From Odontocerum albicorne (lineage: Eukaryota > Arthropoda > Insecta > Trichoptera > Odontoceridae), in contig OX463846.1 of NCBI GenBank assembly GCA_949825065.1, forward strand, positions 3,243,366 through 3,307,365: a stretch of DNA of 64,000 nt, in the 5' to 3' direction. Every line of letters begins with the position of its first letter. The first letter of the stretch is position 1. A program made the position numbers and the translations under genes. Below are positions 59,909 through 64,000 of the stretch, in pieces. The notes under the pieces are model-generated. The model worked only from the letters and a program-made list of their open reading frames with translations. It had not been told where the DNA came from and did no database searches.

Positions 59909-60325
59909 TGTAGATGCTTCGCACTATGGTGGTGTGGCGATCGCATGCGCGGTCACTGAACCCACGAGACGACCTTTGCACAGTTTCACAATCCGAGACA
60001 AGCAATGAACAAAGTCCATGCATCGGTCATTCAACTCGCTATCAACCGAGAGCGCATTCCATTATAAAACGAGAAAGCAACACATCTTTCGCGCCGTTTC
60101 CCAAAACAGAATGAATACCTACATGCGACAAGAATCGTATTGTAAACGCAGAGACGAGACAGCGATATATCGTGCGCGCATTCCCGCACACATTCAATAA
60201 TATTATAAATACCGACGTCTGTCAATAAAATTCCTCTTTACACATTCCGATTTCGACGAGTATTTTATTTATCAACAAACATCTTCATCATCTCTCCTTT
60301 AAGGAACAACAGTTCCTAAAGGGGT
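59909..60325 (+). mobile_element. LTR of the CACGGTCGTCG family, diverged
   Basis: Starts TGTAGATGCTTCGCACTATG, contains ATGCATCGGTCATTCAACTC, GACGAGACAGCGATATATCG, TATAAATACC (60203) and AATAAA (60223), and ends near 60325 after AACATCTTCATCATCTCTCC. The order agrees with 2312-2827. It starts immediately after the TATATAGAT tail of the previous element. Confidence 0.6.
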
Positions 60326-60810
60326 TTTATATTATTTATGGTGAAGCCTGATGAACTGGCTATATAAATAATAATTGAATAATAGTAAAATTATAACGTC
60401 CTTAAATATCCCACACATTTTAAAATTTCACATAACTTATAAAAAACAATTTCAATTATATGCCATCTAAAGTTTTGGACTTATTATCTAGAAGTCCTCG
60501 TTCAGGCATCAACCCCAGTCAGTGAATAAAGAAGAAACCCGAGTAGGGGACTTATGGCATCGCCCCAGTGTACATAGAATAAACCCGAGTAGGGGAACGA
60601 GTATCCGACTTTTTTGAGCCCACACTCACCTTGGCATTAAAAAAATGATCGAGGAAAAAAAAAAAATTATTTAAATAACATCCAAGGAGTTTGGAGATTT
60701 TTATTAAAAATATTAATTGCTTTAGAGGAGTAAAACTTGGAGTTAAATTGCTTCTTCATCTAAGGTTTTTTTTATTCCAAATCTATACAATGAGACTGGG
60801 TATTTACAGT
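60326..60810. other. Unassigned with short direct repeat
   Basis: AACCCGAGTAGGGGA occurs at 60537 and 60583. This and GAATAAACCCGAGTAGGGGA could be a retroelement fragment, but there is too little to classify. Confidence 0.35.
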
Positions 60811-61042
60811 ACCCGACTGTAAGTAATACACATCGAGCTTAATAAAGAGACTGTCGGACATAATCGGCATACTTCAGCTTTGTAGAGTGTCGTCTCTGTC
60901 GCTAGAACGCTTGACAACGACTGGCAAATCGTGACGGAACACGTGTATGAATGACAGAGACGACGCTCTAAAAAAGCCAAAGTTAACCGATTATGGCCGA
61001 CAGTCTCATTCTTAAGCCCGATGTGTATATCTTGCCGCCAGA
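60811..61042. mobile_element. Palindromic MITE, long form
   Basis: GTAAGTAATACACATCGAGC (60819) to TGTAGAGTGTCGTCTCTGTC pairs with the complement ending at 61038, giving arms of about 90 bases. The loop includes GACTGGCAAATCGTGACGGA. The 39857-40023 copy is the same element with part of the arm and loop removed. Confidence 0.75.
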
Positions 61043-61424
61043 TACAACAGATTTTTTGCCGTTACTAATCCTGTGGGGTGGATTAGTATATGTCTTAGTG
61101 TTAGATTTATGGGTGGCGTATGCAGCTTTAGGAAGCACTTAAAGACAACCATTTTTATGACGTCTTATTAAAATTTATGATGGAATAAGAACACTTTATA
61201 CATACACTATACACTACACTTAAAGCCGAATGTGTTAATATCACATATCGCAAGATCTATAATACAAAAGTTTCTAAGTATTTCGTCTTCTCTTGGTAAA
61301 TTTTCTGCTGTTTTCTTACCAAATATGCTTTTTTTTAAATATGCAGATCCGGAGAAGCACTTTGTCTAATGGCCACAGTCACTATTTACCTTCTTATCCT
61401 TTAACTTGTAACGATGGTCGCTAT
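61043..61424. other. No supported feature
   Basis: A segment near 61250-61390 (TTTCTAAGTATTTCGTCTTC, GCTTTTTTTTAAATATGC) resembles 7930-8040 (CAAATGTTCC, GATCGTCTTTCCTTGG, AATATGCTTTTCTTGAC), a possible dispersed repeat. No gene. Confidence 0.35.
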
Positions 61425-61905
61425 CAGTGTAGCACGTGTCCTATTAGGACGTGCTGATGATCTTGATATCGACATCGTTATCTTCGTTTTCGCTGATTCT
61501 GCGTTACTTCTCGTACAGAATCATCAATATAGCGAATTGCTTATTTCTATAAGTCATGATGATCTTGATTTGTTGTCAATAAATATGGACTCAGGAATGC
61601 GGATATAAATCGATAAGTGGACAGCAGGTAAATAAATAACAAAGTCTTGACAGTTGACTGAATGACAATACGAATATCTGTTTATTTATCGGAGCGCCGG
61701 TCTTTTATACAAATGGGTGAACCAGTTCGCGTTACATGCTCCGTCTCGCTCTGGCACGTAAATTGGCGGTAGGTTAATTATTTATATTTGGAGATGACTG
61801 GACAAATCGCGGGTACTATAAAAATAGTAAACATTGTCGCCGTTCTTGACGTGTAGCTATCTATGAATACTTGATCGGTCAATGACCCTGATCAACAATA
61901 ATTAA
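61425..61905 (-). mobile_element. LTR of the CACGGTCGTCG family, diverged
   Basis: Minus strand from about 61905: GTCATTGACCGATCAAGTAT, GCCGACAATGTTTAC-like promoter region, TATAAAAGACCGGCGCTCC (TATA box), AATAAACAGATATTCGTATT, then GAGTCCATATTTATTGACAA and CATCAGCACGTCCTAATAGG. The last stretch matches the end of 40730-41294. The outer 5' edge is not sharp. Confidence 0.5.
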
Positions 61906-62049
61906 TTTAATTTATTTGTGTTTTAACAATTCACTCGTTATTTTGACAATTCATTTAGGTAGGTATACAGGCAGGTACAAACTTATCTGATTTATATTTA
62001 TTTTGTAATATTTTAATAAAAGTGGGTTCGAGTCCCGAGATGTGCTCTT

Positions 62050-62150
62050 TTAACACTTTTATTTCCACGGGGCCGATTATCGTTCCCAACTGGTGTATGC
62101 GAAAAATCCCACGGGGCCGATCATCGGCCTCAAAGTTTTCATACAAGTTT
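62050..62150 (+). mobile_element. Possible piggyBac-like terminus
   Basis: TTAA at 62050-62053 is followed by CACTTTTATTTC and two copies of CCACGGGGCCGAT (62067 and 62112), the second extended to a palindrome GGCCGATCATCGGCC. This repeats the layout of TTAA plus subterminal palindromes at 17470-17540. The opposite end was not found. Confidence 0.3.
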
Positions 62151-62894
62151 TTATGTTGAATAAAAAAACATTTATTTTTTTTATGAAATATAAAAACAAC
62201 TTATTATTTAATACTCTACAGGGAGGTCTCTATAAAAAAATCAGATTTAAAAACTAAATATTAAGTGAAATAAAAAATAAAATATAAACTACTGTTTTTT
62301 TGTTTATAAGCCGTTTATGCAGTATAACACTCCCAAAAGACCTTCAATAACTGAGCCTTTACTTTGTCCACACACAAACATCTTGGCATATAATATTTTC
62401 GGTTTCACAAACTTGTTTCCTTTCTTTAACTCAAAATTTCACCCTTTGTACTTTTCTATACAATTCGTATTTTGATGTACTTGTTTGATATTTTTAAATA
62501 CCGTTTATTCATCCGAATAAATGCTATTCCATAAAAATTAGAGAACTTTCACCAGCATTAGCATTGCTGTTCATCTTTTAGAATAACAGTTTATCAATTT
62601 GACTCTCGTGGAAGCGGTTGAAGACTTAACAGAAATGTCTTTGGGCGGAAATGTAAAAAAATGTAAATTTTATTTCCTCGAAATTAATTAGAATTCCTGC
62701 GAATCTCTAGCAATAAGTGAAACGCCTTAATTAAATGAGATAAGGTAATTATAAATAAATTTCAACGGATGGGGAAAATAAACATTTCCATGCTGAAAAA
62801 TAATTAAACTTTGTTTAAGAAAAGGTTTCTTAATATAAGTAGGCACTAAGAAATATCTTGAATTTTAAAATAAGACATTTGTTTAACTTTTTAT
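62151..62894. other. No supported feature
   Basis: AT-rich. It may be the body of the element whose terminus is at 62050, but no second end is visible. Confidence 0.35.
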
Positions 62895-62965
62895 TCTTCT
62901 TTTAACCTGACGAGTTTATCGTTATGTGGCAATCTCTTCCAACCAACCAGAAAGATGTTTTTATA
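62895..62965 (-). mobile_element. SINE 3'-tail fragment
   Basis: Minus strand: CATCTTTCTGGTTGGTTGGA, AGAGATTGCCACATAACGAT and AAACTCGTCAGG match the SINE body. Confidence 0.5.
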
Positions 62966-63109
62966 TTATATTTTTGGTCTTTCTGGAGTGATGATGTGTG
63001 AGGAGTTGAATTTCGCAAGATGTTTCCAGTTGTAGTTGTGTGTCACTGTTTGTCAGGTTGATGAGAGCGTGCAACGGGGTTTCGGTTTTGTGTAATCAAA
63101 AATCGGAAA

Positions 63110-63280
63110 GAAGTATCGATTTATTTTTTTCAATGCTAAATATCCTCAGTGAGATACAGGCAAAAGCCTAGTTTACTGAGGATACAACAAATGAAAGGCA
63201 ACAAACCCAGATCCATTAAAATTGTATGTCCAAATCAAATTATCTGTTGTTTTTCTCAAATTGCGTATATTTCTTGTCAC
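63110..63280 (+). repeat. Dispersed repeat shared with 5855-6015
   Basis: CCTCAGTGAGATACAGGCAA, GGATACAACAAATGAAAGGC, CAAACCCAGATCCATTAAAA and GTCCAAATCAAATTATCTG follow the order of the 5.9-kb copy read on its minus strand. Confidence 0.5.
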
Positions 63281-63334
63281 GTGTAATAATAAATAAAAAT
63301 AAAAATAAACATAAATAAATAGTTAATACAAAAA

Positions 63335-63790
63335 AAAATCCTCAGATATCTATGGTACAGAACAAAGGGCGATTACCCAAAATATGCTCACCATGCCGAA
63401 CTTCTCACGGTGTGTAACTACAGAAGCCTTGAAACAAGAAGGCAAGAATCCATTGCGATATTCCTAATAAAGGTTTTCCAAGGTTCCTTTAACTGTCCCG
63501 CGATTCTAGAAGCACTAAGTTTATATGTACCCAATAAATATATCCGTGCAAGGAATCACCCTCTGTTCTACATACCAACTTACAGGACGAATATCATGGC
63601 TAAACACTCAGTCACGCGTGGTATAGAGATATTGAACCAACTGAATGACACGGTTGATATATTCTTGGTACCGTATAGCAGTATGAGAAGAATCCTGGCT
63701 GATATTATTCCTAACGAATAAGCTAACGCTAGAAGCCAACCCTCTTTGTGTAACAGGAGAAATCCGTGCAAAGTGGATAAAAAAAAAAAG
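63335..63790 (+). mobile_element. FADD-motif LINE, copy 3, strongly 5'-truncated
   Basis: Only the last 450 bases of the LINE are present, ending GGAGAAATCCGTGCAAAGTG before an A run at 63779-63789. They are nearly identical to copies 1 and 2 over this length. The opposite orientation to those copies shows an independent insertion. Confidence 0.82.
63338..63721 (+). pseudogene. Reverse transcriptase C-terminus, copy 3
   Basis: Open from 63338: ILRYLWYRTKGDYPKYAHHA, ELLTVCNYRSLETRRQESIA, IFLIKVFQGSFNCPAILEAL, YRTNIMAKHSVTRGIEILNQ and MRRILADIIPNE. Differences from copy 1 are few (for example LVPYSSMRR instead of SVPSSSMRR). There is no catalytic part, so it is a dead-on-arrival fragment. Confidence 0.85.
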
Positions 63791-64000
63791 GTCTTCAAAA
63801 TAAATAAAATTAATAAAATAAATAAAACGCTTTTTTCTATTTTGTATCTACCACTGTTTAATTTTTGGAGTTCACAACCGGTTACAAAAAGCTCCGTCTT
63901 CCGCTTTAGGGGAAATTGAACTAGTACAAAAATAAAACAAATGTGAATACAAATATAATGGAATAATTTATATCAATAATGATTTAGCCCAAACGGTGTC
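63791..64000. other. No supported feature
   Basis: AT-rich end of the window. Confidence 0.4.

Overview
The window looks like AT-rich nuclear DNA of an arthropod, most likely an insect. That rests on the mix of repeats: mariner elements with cecropia-type TTRGGTCC termini, TTAA-flanked piggyBac-like MITEs, tRNA-derived SINEs, RTE-type and jockey/CR1-like non-LTR retrotransposons, Penelope-like elements with a GIY-YIG domain, and short Ty3/gypsy-type LTRs. I found no bacterial-style gene organisation, no rRNA or tRNA gene, and no host gene I can name. Species assignment is not possible from the sequence alone.

Layout. 1-8 kb: LINE 3' ends, a pogo/Tigger-like transposon (1853-3836) split by an LTR and an RTE fragment, a 77-91-bp minisatellite (5072-5630) and a TTAA MITE. 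8-16 kb: a near-complete mariner (8989-10268) nested in an older TA transposon, Penelope tails, LINE remnants, an 831-bp TA MITE and a second TTAA MITE. 17-26 kb: a piggyBac-like relic, a Harbinger-like element with 334-bp internal repeats (19435-20625), a fold-back mariner between 58-bp direct repeats, a GACTCC-rich satellite and a palindromic LTR pair with a CACG target duplication (25569-26269). 27-35 kb: a TTAA MITE, a 91-bp minisatellite (29890-30965) and two copies of a FADD-motif LINE. 35-46 kb: a hAT element with an 8-bp target duplication, an RTE mosaic, an internally deleted mariner, SINEs and an LTR. 47-64 kb: RTE copies, an inverted Penelope pair, LINE remnants, a fourth TTAA MITE with an empty-site comparison, more LTRs and a third FADD LINE copy.

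The genes do not work together as a system. Almost every recognisable coding stretch is transposase, reverse transcriptase or endonuclease, and nearly all are broken. The only near-full-length frame is the mariner transposase at 9068-10075, which keeps its D,D34D residues but seems to lack the GRP linker. The most interesting candidates are a conserved hammerhead-like RNA core in five Penelope tails, the inverted LTR dimer, and the fold-back mariner with its unusually long flanking duplication. I see no convincing new multi-gene system.
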